A model generated the notes under the pieces. The model ran no database searches. It had not been told where the DNA came from and worked only from the letters and a program-made list of their open reading frames with translations. Shown here in pieces: positions 9,649 to 20,300 of a stretch of 64,000 nucleotides of DNA. The first letter of the stretch is position 1. The number at the start of each line of letters is the position of its first letter. The position numbers were made by a program, and so were the translations under genes. Source of the stretch: Chitinophaga pendula (GTDB lineage: Bacteria; Bacteroidota; Bacteroidia; Chitinophagales; Chitinophagaceae); the NCBI RefSeq assembly GCF_020386615.1, contig NZ_CP077769.1, positions 1,426,001 to 1,490,000 on the forward strand, given 5' to 3'.

Positions 9649-11505
9649 ATGTGTGGCATATGCGGATTTATAAATTTTAAGGCACGGGCATCAGCAGAGG
9701 ATAAAGAGATAGTGCGTAGAATGACGGACAAACTGATCCATAGAGGACCGGATGCGCAGGATACATTAATTTTCGATAATGTGGCACTGGGATTTTGCCG
9801 TTTAAGCATTATCGGTTTAGGGAATGGCATGCAGCCGATCAGTAATGAGGACGACTCTATTTTCCTGGTATGTAATGGAGAAATATTCAATTATATTGAA
9901 CTGAGAGACACATTAAGAGCAAAGGGCCATATATTTAAAACAGAATCAGATGTAGAGACGATCATTCACTTATATGAAGACCATGGGATGGACTTTGTCA
10001 ATATGCTGAATGGCCAGTTTGCTTTTGCATTGTACGACAAGCGCAAAAGTGAACTTTACTGCGTACGTGACCACATGGGGATTGTTCCTTTATACTATAC
10101 TTTTGCCAACGATATTTTCGTATTCGGATCGGAGATTAAAGCAATTCTGGAACATCCTGCTGTGAGCCGGCAGGTTGATCTGGTAGCATTGGACCAGGTG
10201 TTTACCTTTCCCGGACTGATAAGTCCCAGGACCATGTTTAAAGATATACATAGCCTGGAAAATGGACATTATCTCAAAGTAGATCCCGAAGGCCGTATTA
10301 GTAAAAAGGAATACTGGGATTTGGATTTTCCGGCAGAAGGGCAAGTCGAAGAAAGGGACGAAAAATATTATGTTGACAAACTGGAGGAACTGTTCGAAAA
10401 GTCTATCAAATTAAGATTGAGATCAGATGTACCAACAGGTTTATATCTGAGCGGAGGGCTGGACTCGTCTATGATAACGATGAAAGTAGACCAACTGCAA
10501 CCAGGAAAACATAAAGAGGCATTCTCCATTGATTTTGTTGAGTCAGATATATCAGAGACTTCTTATCAGGAACTCGTAGCTACCGCCAGCAATGCTAATC
10601 TTAACAAAAAGACATTCTATTTTAAAGATATCAGTGAGCGGTTAAAACAGGCAATTTACCACTGTGAGTGTCCTTTAAAGGAGACATACAATACAGCTTC
10701 CCTGGCCTTATCTTCTTCCAGCCGTGCAAAAGGAGTAAAAGTAATCCTCTCTGGGGAAGGGTCAGACGAATTATTTGCCGGCTATGTAGGTTACCGGTTC
10801 GATAAAATGCGGGCAATGGGCGGTTTCCAGTCTCCGCTTACTGATACCGAACGAGCATATAGAAACAGGGTGTGGGGAGATGATACCGTATTTTATGAGT
10901 CCGATTTTTCTGAAATAACAAATACAAAAAGGCAGCTATATTCAAAAAGTGTTAATGACAACTTTGACCAGGTTAACTGCCTGAATTTTCCCGTAATTAA
11001 TAAAGCACGGTTAAAGGGCAGACACGTTATTAACAAACGTTCCTATCTTGATTATAAGCTAAGGTTAGTGGATCACCTGGTCGCTGATCATGGGGACAGG
11101 ATGGCATTAGCACATTCTGTAGAGGTAAGATATCCTTTCCTGGATAAGGAGATTATAGAATTTTCCACGCAAGTGCCCCCTGATCTTAAACTGAAAGATT
11201 TTACGGAAAAATATATTGTGAAAACACTAGCAAGCAGATTCGTACCAAAGAAGGTAGTGGAAAGGGAGAAGTTTGGATTTGTTGCACCTGGTAGCTCCTA
11301 TTTGTTGCAGAATAAAGTAGAATATATCCAGGACCTTCTGTCTTATAGCCAAATAGAACGGCAAGGTTACTTCAATCCTGATATGATTGAAAGCCTGAAA
11401 ACGCGCTATAGTCAGAAAGGATTTAAGCTGAATCTACCTTTTGAAAGTGACCTGCTGATCACAGTCATTACATTCGGTATTTTCCTAGACCAATTTTTTG
11501 AGTAA
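9649..11505 (+). CDS. asnB: Asparagine synthetase, glutamine-hydrolysing
   Basis: A 618-residue class II amidotransferase that makes Asn from Asp, ATP and glutamine. The start is fixed by MCGICGF, since Cys2 must become the N-terminal Ntn nucleophile of the glutaminase domain (residues 2 to about 210). The C-terminal synthetase domain carries the pyrophosphate loop SGGLDSS near residue 268 and a second conserved stretch SGEGSDELFAGY near residue 368. Length is normal for AsnB. It lies 11 bp after one NRPS gene and about 19 bp before the next, exactly between the C domain and the A-PCP of the same predicted module. Three A domains further down carry an Asn code, so local supply of Asn is the simplest role. 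Alternatives are amidation of the product or a housekeeping copy; the sequence alone does not exclude product amidation. Confidence 0.93.
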   Translation: MCGICGFINFKARASAEDKEIVRRMTDKLIHRGPDAQDTLIFDNVALGFCRLSIIGLGNGMQPISNEDDSIFLVCNGEIFNYIELRDTLRAKGHIFKTESDVETIIHLYEDHGMDFVNMLNGQFAFALYDKRKSELYCVRDHMGIVPLYYTFANDIFVFGSEIKAILEHPAVSRQVDLVALDQVFTFPGLISPRTMFKDIHSLENGHYLKVDPEGRISKKEYWDLDFPAEGQVEERDEKYYVDKLEELFEKSIKLRLRSDVPTGLYLSGGLDSSMITMKVDQLQPGKHKEAFSIDFVESDISETSYQELVATASNANLNKKTFYFKDISERLKQAIYHCECPLKETYNTASLALSSSSRAKGVKVILSGEGSDELFAGYVGYRFDKMRAMGGFQSPLTDTERAYRNRVWGDDTVFYESDFSEITNTKRQLYSKSVNDNFDQVNCLNFPVINKARLKGRHVINKRSYLDYKLRLVDHLVADHGDRMALAHSVEVRYPFLDKEIIEFSTQVPPDLKLKDFTEKYIVKTLASRFVPKKVVEREKFGFVAPGSSYLLQNKVEYIQDLLSYSQIERQGYFNPDMIESLKTRYSQKGFKLNLPFESDLLITVITFGIFLDQFFE

Positions 11506-11524
11506 CCCCACATATGATACAACC

Positions 11525-14500
11525 ATGACTTTCCAGCATAAGCTAAACGAGTGCCTGCAAGCTAATCCTCACAACATTGCTATCAGACAGGATGGCAGCG
11601 AGATTACCTATGCGGGGATAGTGTCGGTAACGCGAAGGATAACCAACTTTTTACTACGGGAATTGTCAGAAGAACTCATTCCTGTGGGCGTATTCTGCAC
11701 AGATCGTATTGAGATTATCACTGCTGCTATCGGTATCTGTAATGCCCGTTGCATATTTGTGCCGTTGGATCCCAACTGGCCGGCAAAAAGATTGGAGAGA
11801 ATATTCGATGATCTGAATCTGAGATATGTAATTACTGCTGATGAAAGCGGGTACTTGGATAACATTGGTGAGGAGGCAGAACTAACCCGCTTTGTATGGA
11901 AGGATATCGTAGCAACTGCATCTTCAGAAGATGCATACACTGTGGAATATCCAAAGTATGATCCTAATGATAGTTTGTACATTTATTTCACTTCTGGTAC
12001 AACAGGGCTTCCCAAAGGAATAGTGGGTAAAAATGCTAGTCTGCTGCACTTTCTGGATTGGGAAATATCGGCATTTGGTATTGATAAACCGTTGAATTTT
12101 AGCCAGTTCATTAGCCCATATTTCGATGCTTTTTTGAGAGATGTCTTTGTTCCGCTATTTACAGGCGGGACTATCTGTATACCTACTTATGAAGGACAAT
12201 TATTTCCGGCTGAGCAGTTGTCTGGATGGGTAAATAAATGCAATATCGGTTTCATTCATTGTGTGCCGAGTTTGTTTAGAACTATCAATACGGAAGAGCT
12301 AACAGCGGATGATTATTCCTCGCTGAAATATGTGTTACTGTCAGGAGAAAAAATCATACCAGGGGAATTGAAGAACTGGTATAAAGTATTCGGATCTAGA
12401 ATACAATTGGTTAACCTATATGGCGCTACAGAAACTACCATGATCCGGTCGTTTTACAGGATATTACCAGCTGATGCGGAAAAGGCGAAGATACCTGTAG
12501 GTAAACCTATATCAGATACAGATTTACTCATATTGACCAGTGATTTTAAGGTGTGTAGTACGCTCATGCCAGGAGACCTGTATGTCGTTTCTGCATATAT
12601 GTCGAAGGGGTACTTAAATAATAGTGAACTTACTAATAGCCGGTTCTTTTCGGTAAATATTGCGGGGCGTGGAGAGACAGCAGTCTTTAAAACAGGAGAC
12701 AAGGCAAGAAAACTGGCTGATGGTAATATAGATCTTATAGGCAGGGAAGACAGGCAAGTGAAATTAAGAGGTATTCGTGTCGAGCTGGATGCAGTGGAGT
12801 ACCTATTATGCCAGTCACCTTTTATACAGAATGCGGTTGTTGTAAAAGAAGAGGCGGGAGATACAGAGTTTCTAAAGGCCTTTGTTGTTATTAAGGACAA
12901 AACGTTGTCCGGTGATATCTATTCCTTATTGAATAGCCATCTCTCAGAAGAGGTGCCCGATTATATGATACCTTCTGAATTGAGGGTAGTAGACGAATTT
13001 CCTTTGCTGGGTAACGGCAAGATCGATATTAAGGCGTTGCAAAATATCAAAAGTGTTTCCACGGTTGAGCCACCGGCTAATCATACGGAACAAAAGGTGC
13101 TGTTGATTTGGAAAGAGCTATTGGGAGATAAGGAATTGTCTGTGTTGGACGAATTCCTTCGGGTAGGAGGGAATTCTATTGCCATTATGAGCCTGATTGC
13201 GAAGATCAGTAAGGAGTTTGGTGTGAAGATAGCACTAAGTGACGTTTTTAAAAATATGACCGTCCGCAGGCAAGCAGATTTTATCCGAAGCGCAGCGAAG
13301 GATTCGGATATGCAAATATCAAAAGCGATAGAGAAGGAATACTATAACACATCCTCTTCCCAGGCGAGAATGTATTATAACCATAAACTGAACCCGGGAG
13401 ATCGTGCCTACAATTTACCAATGGCCGTAGAGTTAATTGGTCTGTGTGAAGTTGATAGGCTGCAGCATGTAATCAGGGCACTCGTAAACAGGCATGAAAG
13501 TCTGAGAACGATATTCAGATTAGAGAGAGGGGTGTTGATGCAGCAGATAGCGGAAAATGTTGAAATAAATATAGAGGAATTAGCATTTGAAGATCAGGAT
13601 GTTGATAATATAGTTGCCTCGTTTATCAGACCTTTTGATCTCGATGGACATCCATTATTCCGCTGTGCATTGGCTTGTGGAAAAGGTGGACGTAAAGTAT
13701 TTGTGATCGATATTCATCATATTATCTGCGACGGCCTGTCACAAGTTATCCTAGAAATGGATTTCCTCCGGATTTACAACAGAGAAATTTTACCGGTATT
13801 AGATTATCAATATAAGGATTATGCAGCCTGGGAATTTAAATATCGCCAGTCTGAGAACTATAAAGAACTTCGCTCTTACTGGATAAATATGTTTAAGGAC
13901 GAGGTGCCTCGTTTGCAATTACCTTCCTTGGGAAATACCACTGAAATGTTGCAGGAGGGTGGAGAGATAATGTTCGAGATTGAAAAGTCGGTTATAAATA
14001 AAATATCCGACAAGGTTTGTACTGGGAATACCACTTTGTCATCCATGTTACTCTCATTGTATTATATATATCTATATAAAATAACAGGAAAGAAAGATAT
14101 AGTAATAGGAGTAGCTACTTCAGGCAGGATCCAGTATCAGGTGGAGAATGTAGTAGGAATGTTTGTCAAGACATTACCCATTCGTTTAGAAGTAAATGCT
14201 GATGTCAATTATAAAGAATGGTTGACAGATTTACATACTACGTTGGTAAGTGCATTCGACAGGCAGTTGTGTGACCTCACAGACGTTATCAGCGATCTGA
14301 ATTCGACCGGCGGTATGCCAGTTATTAATTTGTTTGAAACAATGTTCACTTTCCAGAATTTTGAAAAGGAAGGTGTTTTTGCCCATAATGACTACTTTAG
14401 AGAATATCACATAGCGACCCCTGCTCCAAAATTCCCGCTGTCTTTAATTATTACAGAACAGGGTAACGTATTCTCGTTCCGCATAGAATATTCGTTTTCT

Positions 14501-14656
14501 TATTTCATGCCCGCAGATATGAAAGTGCTTGCTGGCATTTTTAAAGACCTCATATTTAAGGTGAGCAATGATACAAATGCCACCATATCGTCATTTATTA
14601 CTGAAAGTGCCATAGGTACTTTGCTGGATGCAGAGGATATTTCATTCAACTTTTAA
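11525..14656 (+). CDS. NRPS, A-PCP-C (A-PCP of module 3 plus the C of module 4)
   Basis: About 1043 residues. A domain 1-490 (A3 TSGTTGLPKG near 156, NGK lysine near 500); PCP with GGNS at Ser551; C domain about 601-1035 with HHIICDG from His731. The A domain starts at the very N terminus with no C before it, so it must be served by the C domain ending the protein at 680-9637. Specificity residues by eye are DARHLSLMIK, from the same unusual A subgroup (Arg at 239, His at 278) as A2 of the first synthetase; substrate unassigned. The ATG at 11525 is preferred as start. A TTG at 11498 would overlap asnB by 8 bp and add nine residues with no domain content. No epimerase or thioesterase is present. 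Confidence 0.93.
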   Translation: MTFQHKLNECLQANPHNIAIRQDGSEITYAGIVSVTRRITNFLLRELSEELIPVGVFCTDRIEIITAAIGICNARCIFVPLDPNWPAKRLERIFDDLNLRYVITADESGYLDNIGEEAELTRFVWKDIVATASSEDAYTVEYPKYDPNDSLYIYFTSGTTGLPKGIVGKNASLLHFLDWEISAFGIDKPLNFSQFISPYFDAFLRDVFVPLFTGGTICIPTYEGQLFPAEQLSGWVNKCNIGFIHCVPSLFRTINTEELTADDYSSLKYVLLSGEKIIPGELKNWYKVFGSRIQLVNLYGATETTMIRSFYRILPADAEKAKIPVGKPISDTDLLILTSDFKVCSTLMPGDLYVVSAYMSKGYLNNSELTNSRFFSVNIAGRGETAVFKTGDKARKLADGNIDLIGREDRQVKLRGIRVELDAVEYLLCQSPFIQNAVVVKEEAGDTEFLKAFVVIKDKTLSGDIYSLLNSHLSEEVPDYMIPSELRVVDEFPLLGNGKIDIKALQNIKSVSTVEPPANHTEQKVLLIWKELLGDKELSVLDEFLRVGGNSIAIMSLIAKISKEFGVKIALSDVFKNMTVRRQADFIRSAAKDSDMQISKAIEKEYYNTSSSQARMYYNHKLNPGDRAYNLPMAVELIGLCEVDRLQHVIRALVNRHESLRTIFRLERGVLMQQIAENVEINIEELAFEDQDVDNIVASFIRPFDLDGHPLFRCALACGKGGRKVFVIDIHHIICDGLSQVILEMDFLRIYNREILPVLDYQYKDYAAWEFKYRQSENYKELRSYWINMFKDEVPRLQLPSLGNTTEMLQEGGEIMFEIEKSVINKISDKVCTGNTTLSSMLLSLYYIYLYKITGKKDIVIGVATSGRIQYQVENVVGMFVKTLPIRLEVNADVNYKEWLTDLHTTLVSAFDRQLCDLTDVISDLNSTGGMPVINLFETMFTFQNFEKEGVFAHNDYFREYHIATPAPKFPLSLIITEQGNVFSFRIEYSFSYFMPADMKVLAGIFKDLIFKVSNDTNATISSFITESAIGTLLDAEDISFNF

Positions 14657-14749
14657 TGGGGATGAATACTTCGAATGCTTATTGGACTGAAGCAACCCCT
14701 CATTTTCTATCCGGCCAATCCGACAATCACTAATCTTCAACTGTGAAGA

Positions 14750-17368
14750 ATGTTAGACCTGACATCATTAAAAAATAATCAAAAGGTACTCGAAAGAGAA
14801 TACTGGGAAAAGACGTTGAAGGGCATTAGGTTTGAAAATCCGTTAAAGGATTATACCATTACTACCGATATGGCTTATCAGGCCGTAATGGACAGCTACT
14901 GTATTGTATTCCCTGCTGAACTCCAGCAATCTTTGTCCAAGATAGCGTCTAACACAAAAGCTGCACATATACTTCTGTTGACCGCACTGGGAATACATAT
15001 ACAGAAATATACATCGACCCAGTCAGTTTGTGTGTTTACGCCAGTGTATAAAGATGCTTCGCAGCATGGTCAAGTGGAGAATGAAGTGATACCTGTTGTT
15101 GTAAGACCTTTCAAAGGATATAGTTTCCGTGATTTATTGGGACATGTAAAGCAAGAATTTATACAGGGTAGTAATTACAGCAGTTATCCTCTTCACTATA
15201 TGCTGGGTATCGATCCAATAGTAATACAGCGTCAACCCGTAGTTGGCTGCTGTATGAAAGAATTGCATTGCATAACCCAGTTCGAACCTTTATTAGTTGA
15301 TTTATTGTTTGTTTTCTCATTAGAAGATACCCCGACATTAACTGTTCAATATAATACTGACAAATTTACGGCAGGATATGTACAACGGCTTGGGGATGCT
15401 TTTTGTGCCTTAACTGGCTCCCTAATGCAGGAGGCGGCTGTAGATATCGCACAGCTGGATTTGTTTAAGAATGCCCCTGAAAGACAATTGTTGCAACAGT
15501 TTAATAACAATGTAGTGAGCTGGCCGGAAGATGCAACCGTTGTTGAATTGTTTGAAAAGCAAGTAGACAAGACACCGGATGATATTGCTTTGATATGTGG
15601 AGAATCGATATTGAGTTACCGGGAATTGGATCAGCGGAGTAACCAGTGGGCATATTACCTGACTGGACATGGAGTGGGAGCAGGGCAATTGGTACCGTTG
15701 TTTATGGACCGGAGCTTGGAAATGGTGATTGCTATCTTGGCGATATTTAAGCTACGGGCTGCTTATGTTCCAATAGATACGAACTTCCCGGAAGATAGGG
15801 TTCAATATATGTTGTCTGATACGGACGCTAAAGTTTTGATAACGCAGCTGCGATTTAAAAATATACTGAAGAATATAGTAGGGGTAGATATCCTGATGAT
15901 GGATGAACAGGAGCAGTATTGGAGTGCATTAGGAAAAGATAGAATAACGGTAAAGCCAGCGACGAATGAACTGGTGTACATGATCTACACCTCGGGCTCT
16001 ACGGGGAAGCCTAAAGGCGTTCTGATAGAGAATGCAGGTATGTTAAACCATCTGTATGCTAAGATTAACGACCTGGAACTGGACCATACAAGTCAGGTTG
16101 CTCAAACGGCATCATATACGTTCGATATCTCTGTATGGCAGATGTTTAGTGCATTACTAGTCGGAGGTAAGACCGTGATATATACGGACGATCTTATATT
16201 TTCTCCCCTGCAGCTGCTACGTACAATTGACCGCGATGAAGTTACTATTTGGGAATGCGTACCCTCTTATTTGGCGACAGTGTTGGCGCTGGATGCAAAA
16301 CTGCCTGCATTTAGTTATCTCAGGAAAATTTTGGTAACAGGAGAAGCAGTAAGCCTAGGAATACTGGAGAGATGGTTTAGTGTTTATCCTGGCAAATGTG
16401 TAGTGAACGCATATGGGCCTACAGAGGCATCTGATGATATCTGTCATTACGCAATGGAACAGGTACCTGTTTATAACCATGTTCCGATAGGCAGGCCAGT
16501 GCAGAATATGAAAATATACGTGGTGGATGATAATGGGCAACTGAGTCCTATAGGTGTGAAGGGAGAGTTGTGTGTATCCGGAGTTGGTGTTGGAAGAGGA
16601 TATTGGAAAGATCCGGTGAAAACCGATAGAAGTTTTGTTATTAACCCATTTGAAACGGATGAAGGGTACCGTATGTATAAAACGGGTGATTACGCTTACT
16701 GGCTACCAGATGGGAATATCGCATTTCTGGGACGTATAGATGAACAGGTTAAGATCCATGGTTATCGTATAGAGTTACAGGAGATTGAAAATGTATTGAC
16801 ACAACAACCGGGAGTAAGGCAGGGTGTTGTTATGGCTAGAGAAGATGAGAATGGCAATAAGCGGTTGGTTGGATATGTAGTACTGGAAGAAGGTGTAGAC
16901 CGGGAGGATATATCCCGGGCATTGAGCCTTCAGTTGCCTGAATATATGCTGCCGAGGCACTGGGTAGAGTTGAGCGAATTGCCGGTAACTACCAATGGGA
17001 AGATCGATAAGAAAGCATTACCAGATGTAAGTATAGCGGCAGCTGTAATTTACAACGCACCCTCTGGCGAATCTGAGGAAAAAATGGTAGAGGTGTGGGC
17101 TGAAGTGCTTGGGGTGGGTAAACACCTGATTGGTGTAAATCGGAATTTTTTTGAACTCGGTGGGAATTCCCTGAAAATACTCCAGCTGATAACCATTCTC
17201 AATGAAGAATTCGGTTACAAGTTGGTGATCACGGATATATTTAGCAATCCTACTATTACTTCCCTGCTCAACTTCCTGGAGAATAATAATAACGAAACAG
17301 AAAGCTATAAAGAAGAAGTAGCAGAAGAACTGTCAGGGATGCAGGATTTATTTAATCAATTAGACTAG
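14750..17368 (+). CDS. NRPS with half C domain, half-C-A-PCP (A-PCP of module 4)
   Basis: 872 residues. Residues 1-245 match only the C-terminal lobe of a condensation domain: the protein begins near the YW position of the mid-domain linker, and no HHxxxDG is present. A domain about 258-745 (A3 near 412, NGK before KKALPD); PCP with GGNS at Ser807. The A code is DIWELTADDK, the same as A1 of the first synthetase, so modules 1 and 4 probably load the same residue. A full C domain already ends the preceding protein, so the half-C looks like a recombination scar or a docking platform. It is not a frameshift, because the 93-bp gap upstream cannot hold a 200-residue lobe. The acidic C-terminal tail ending GMQDLFNQLD may dock to the KS-first protein that starts 9 bp downstream. 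Confidence 0.92.
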   Translation: MLDLTSLKNNQKVLEREYWEKTLKGIRFENPLKDYTITTDMAYQAVMDSYCIVFPAELQQSLSKIASNTKAAHILLLTALGIHIQKYTSTQSVCVFTPVYKDASQHGQVENEVIPVVVRPFKGYSFRDLLGHVKQEFIQGSNYSSYPLHYMLGIDPIVIQRQPVVGCCMKELHCITQFEPLLVDLLFVFSLEDTPTLTVQYNTDKFTAGYVQRLGDAFCALTGSLMQEAAVDIAQLDLFKNAPERQLLQQFNNNVVSWPEDATVVELFEKQVDKTPDDIALICGESILSYRELDQRSNQWAYYLTGHGVGAGQLVPLFMDRSLEMVIAILAIFKLRAAYVPIDTNFPEDRVQYMLSDTDAKVLITQLRFKNILKNIVGVDILMMDEQEQYWSALGKDRITVKPATNELVYMIYTSGSTGKPKGVLIENAGMLNHLYAKINDLELDHTSQVAQTASYTFDISVWQMFSALLVGGKTVIYTDDLIFSPLQLLRTIDRDEVTIWECVPSYLATVLALDAKLPAFSYLRKILVTGEAVSLGILERWFSVYPGKCVVNAYGPTEASDDICHYAMEQVPVYNHVPIGRPVQNMKIYVVDDNGQLSPIGVKGELCVSGVGVGRGYWKDPVKTDRSFVINPFETDEGYRMYKTGDYAYWLPDGNIAFLGRIDEQVKIHGYRIELQEIENVLTQQPGVRQGVVMAREDENGNKRLVGYVVLEEGVDREDISRALSLQLPEYMLPRHWVELSELPVTTNGKIDKKALPDVSIAAAVIYNAPSGESEEKMVEVWAEVLGVGKHLIGVNRNFFELGGNSLKILQLITILNEEFGYKLVITDIFSNPTITSLLNFLENNNNETESYKEEVAEELSGMQDLFNQLD

Positions 17369-17377
17369 GTACAACAG

Positions 17378-20300
17378 ATGAAAAATTATACAGGGCTTGA
17401 AATAGCTATCATCGGTATGGCCGGTCGATTCCCCGGTGCCAACGATATCGAGGGCTTTTGGGAGAATTTAAGAAATGGAGTAGAGTCTGTTGAGTTTTTG
17501 AGCAGAGAAGAACTGGTGAAAAATGGAGAAAATCCAGAATTGATTGACCATCCTGCTTATGTACCTGCCAGTGCTCATGTAAGAGGTAAAGAGTACTTTG
17601 ACGCTGATTTCTTTGGATATCTGCCAGCCGAAGCGAGGTTAATGGACCCGCAGATGCGACTGTTCCATGAGATATGCTGGACGGCATTAGAGGATGCTGG
17701 ATATAATCCCTATGAGTCCGGGAATAAGATTGGATTATTTTCGGGAGGAGCTTCAAATGCCAATTGGGAGGTTGGTGCAATATTAGCCAATAGAGAAGAA
17801 ATGGTGGATGATTTTTCTGCATTCAATCTTCGCAATATTAACTTTTTAAGCTCCCATATATCTTATCTGTTAGATCTCTCAGGTCCTTCTATCACCTGTA
17901 ATACTGCTTGTTCGACTTCATTGGTAGCCATACAGCGCGCCTGTATGAGTTTATTGCTCCGGGAATGTAATATGGCATTGGCTGGTGGGGTTTTTATCTC
18001 CACGCGGCCTCAGGTGGGTTATATACATCAGGATGGTATGATACATTCCGCAGATGGGCACTGCCGGGCTTTTGATGCAGCTGCCAGCGGTACTATTATT
18101 GGAGATGGTGCGGGCGTCGTAGTATTAAAGAAACTGGATGAAGCTATCAAAGATGGAGATCACATTTATGCTATAATTAAAGGGAGTGCTATTAATAACG
18201 ATGGTAGCAGGAAGATCGGATATACAGCCCCCAGTGTTGATGGACAGTCAAAGGTAATCATGAAAGCTATTCAGATGGCTAAAGTGGACCCCTCGACCAT
18301 TGGTTATGTTGAAGCGCATGGTACAGGTACCAAACTGGGTGACCCTGTAGAGATCGCTGGTCTGACAAGAGCCTTTAACACAGAAAAGAAACAATTCTGC
18401 GCAATCGGCTCTGTAAAATCTAATATCGGTCACCTGGATACGGCTGCCGGGGTAGCGGGTCTGATCAAGGCCGTGTTGTCACTGCAACATGGCCAGCTGG
18501 TGCCCAGTCTGCACTACCAGCAACCCAATCCGGAGATCGACTTTGCTAATAGTCCTTTTTATGTAAATACAACATTGCGTCCCTGGGAACGTAATGGTCA
18601 TCCCCGTCGGGCAGGCGTCAGTTCCTTTGGTATAGGTGGCACAAATGTGCATGTGGTGTTGGAAGAAGCACCTGTCCGGGAGGCAGGTAGTGAGGGCCGT
18701 AGCCATCAGCTACTGCTGCTGTCCGGTAAAACGCCAGGGGCGCTGGAGCGTAATGCTGCCCGCGTGTCGGCGTACCTGCAACAGGATACCACCACCTCCT
18801 TAAATGATATTGCCTATACGCAACAGGTAGGACGTGAAGCCTTCCAGTATCGTCGGATGCTGGTCTGCCGAAATCGATCCGAAGCGTTGGCATTGTTGGA
18901 TACCCCTGGCTGGCTGTCGGCAGGGAGTCATTATATTTCGGACAAACGCACAGTAGGTGTTGCCTTTCTGTTCCCTGGCCAGGGATCTCAATATAGCGGG
19001 ATGTGCCAGGGGCTGTATGAAGAAGAGCCGCATTTCCGTAGTACAGTAGATGAGTGTTTGTCTATTGTCCAACGCCGTTGTGGCAAAGACCTGCGTCCGG
19101 TATTATTTGGTGCAGATACCCGTATAGATCAGACAGAATATACCCAACCCTGTCTGTTCATCATAGAATATAGCCTGGCTCGTTTGCTGATGAGCTGGGG
19201 CGTTCAGCCCTCTATGATGATCGGTCACAGTATCGGAGAATATGTGGCTGCTTGTGTGAGTGGTGTATTTAGCTTATCAGATGCATTGTACCTGGTAGTA
19301 AAACGGGGAGAGTGTATGCAGGCTGCACCTACAGGTAAGATGCTGAGTGTGTCATTGGATCGTGAAGGGTTGCTGGCATTGTGTGGAGTGGATATCTGCC
19401 TGGCGGCAGTCAATGGCCCTTCTTCGGGTGTATTGTCCGGCAGAGAGTCTTCGATAGCAGCATTAAAACTACAATTAGAATCATCGGGTCATGTTTGCCG
19501 GGAGTTACGTACCTCACATGGCTTCCATTCACACCTGATGGATGAGGTGTTACCCGCTTTCCGTGACTGTTTTTCGGGTATTACCTTCCATACACCCTCC
19601 CTGCCATTTATTTCAAATGTGACGGGTAAGGAAGCCTTGGCCGATGAGATCTGCCAGGCTGACTACTGGGTGAACCATTTACGTTCGACCGTAGACTTTT
19701 CAGGCGGTTTGTCCACGTTGCTATCCACCAGCAGTACGTCTGTTTTACTGGAAGTAGGTCCAGGCAAGGTGTTGAGTACTTTATGCAGTATGGCCGGACA
19801 GGAGGGCATTCCCCTGGTTCGTGGAGCACGTGATACGGGAGCTGATGGTCATTACCTGTTAACCGGTTTGGGTCAGTTATGGGAGCGAGGCGTAAGTATC
19901 AACTGGCGGGATTATTATGGTAATGAGCGTCGCTTGAAGGTGTCTTTACCAGGTTATAGTTTTGAGCAGGTGAAATATCCGGTACATGTGGATGCTTATC
20001 AGCTATTACAACAACAATCCAATAATAATATTACGGTTGCCGATCGTCGTTTATCCGATTGGTTCTATGTACCCGGATGGCGTCAGTCGGTGATGGGTAC
20101 AGCTACTACGGCTACCCGCCAGATCCTGTTATTGAGTGATGCAGGTGGTTTTGGTGCCCGCTTATCCGCCCGGCTTCGTTCCCAAGGCCATGAGGTGGTA
20201 GAAGTCTACCAGGGAAGCGGTTTTTCCAGTCTTTCCGTAGATGTTTATGAGATAGATGGCGGCGTTGCAGGAGATTTTAGTCAGTTGGCATCGATACTAT

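Noticed and set aside
11498..11524. TTG start for the A-PCP-C synthetase, overlapping asnB
   Set aside because: An ATG follows at 11525 just before the A domain begins, and the nine extra residues have no conserved content. It remains a possible alternative.
14657..14749. Frameshift or hidden exon supplying the missing C-domain N-lobe
   Set aside because: The gap is only 93 bp, far too short for a lobe of about 200 residues, and the preceding gene ends with its own complete C domain.
18479..18893. Many antisense open frames recurring at the same relative place in each PKS and A-domain repeat
   Set aside because: They recur only because the sense DNA is repeated; they have no recognisable domains and lie fully inside large, well-supported synthetase genes.
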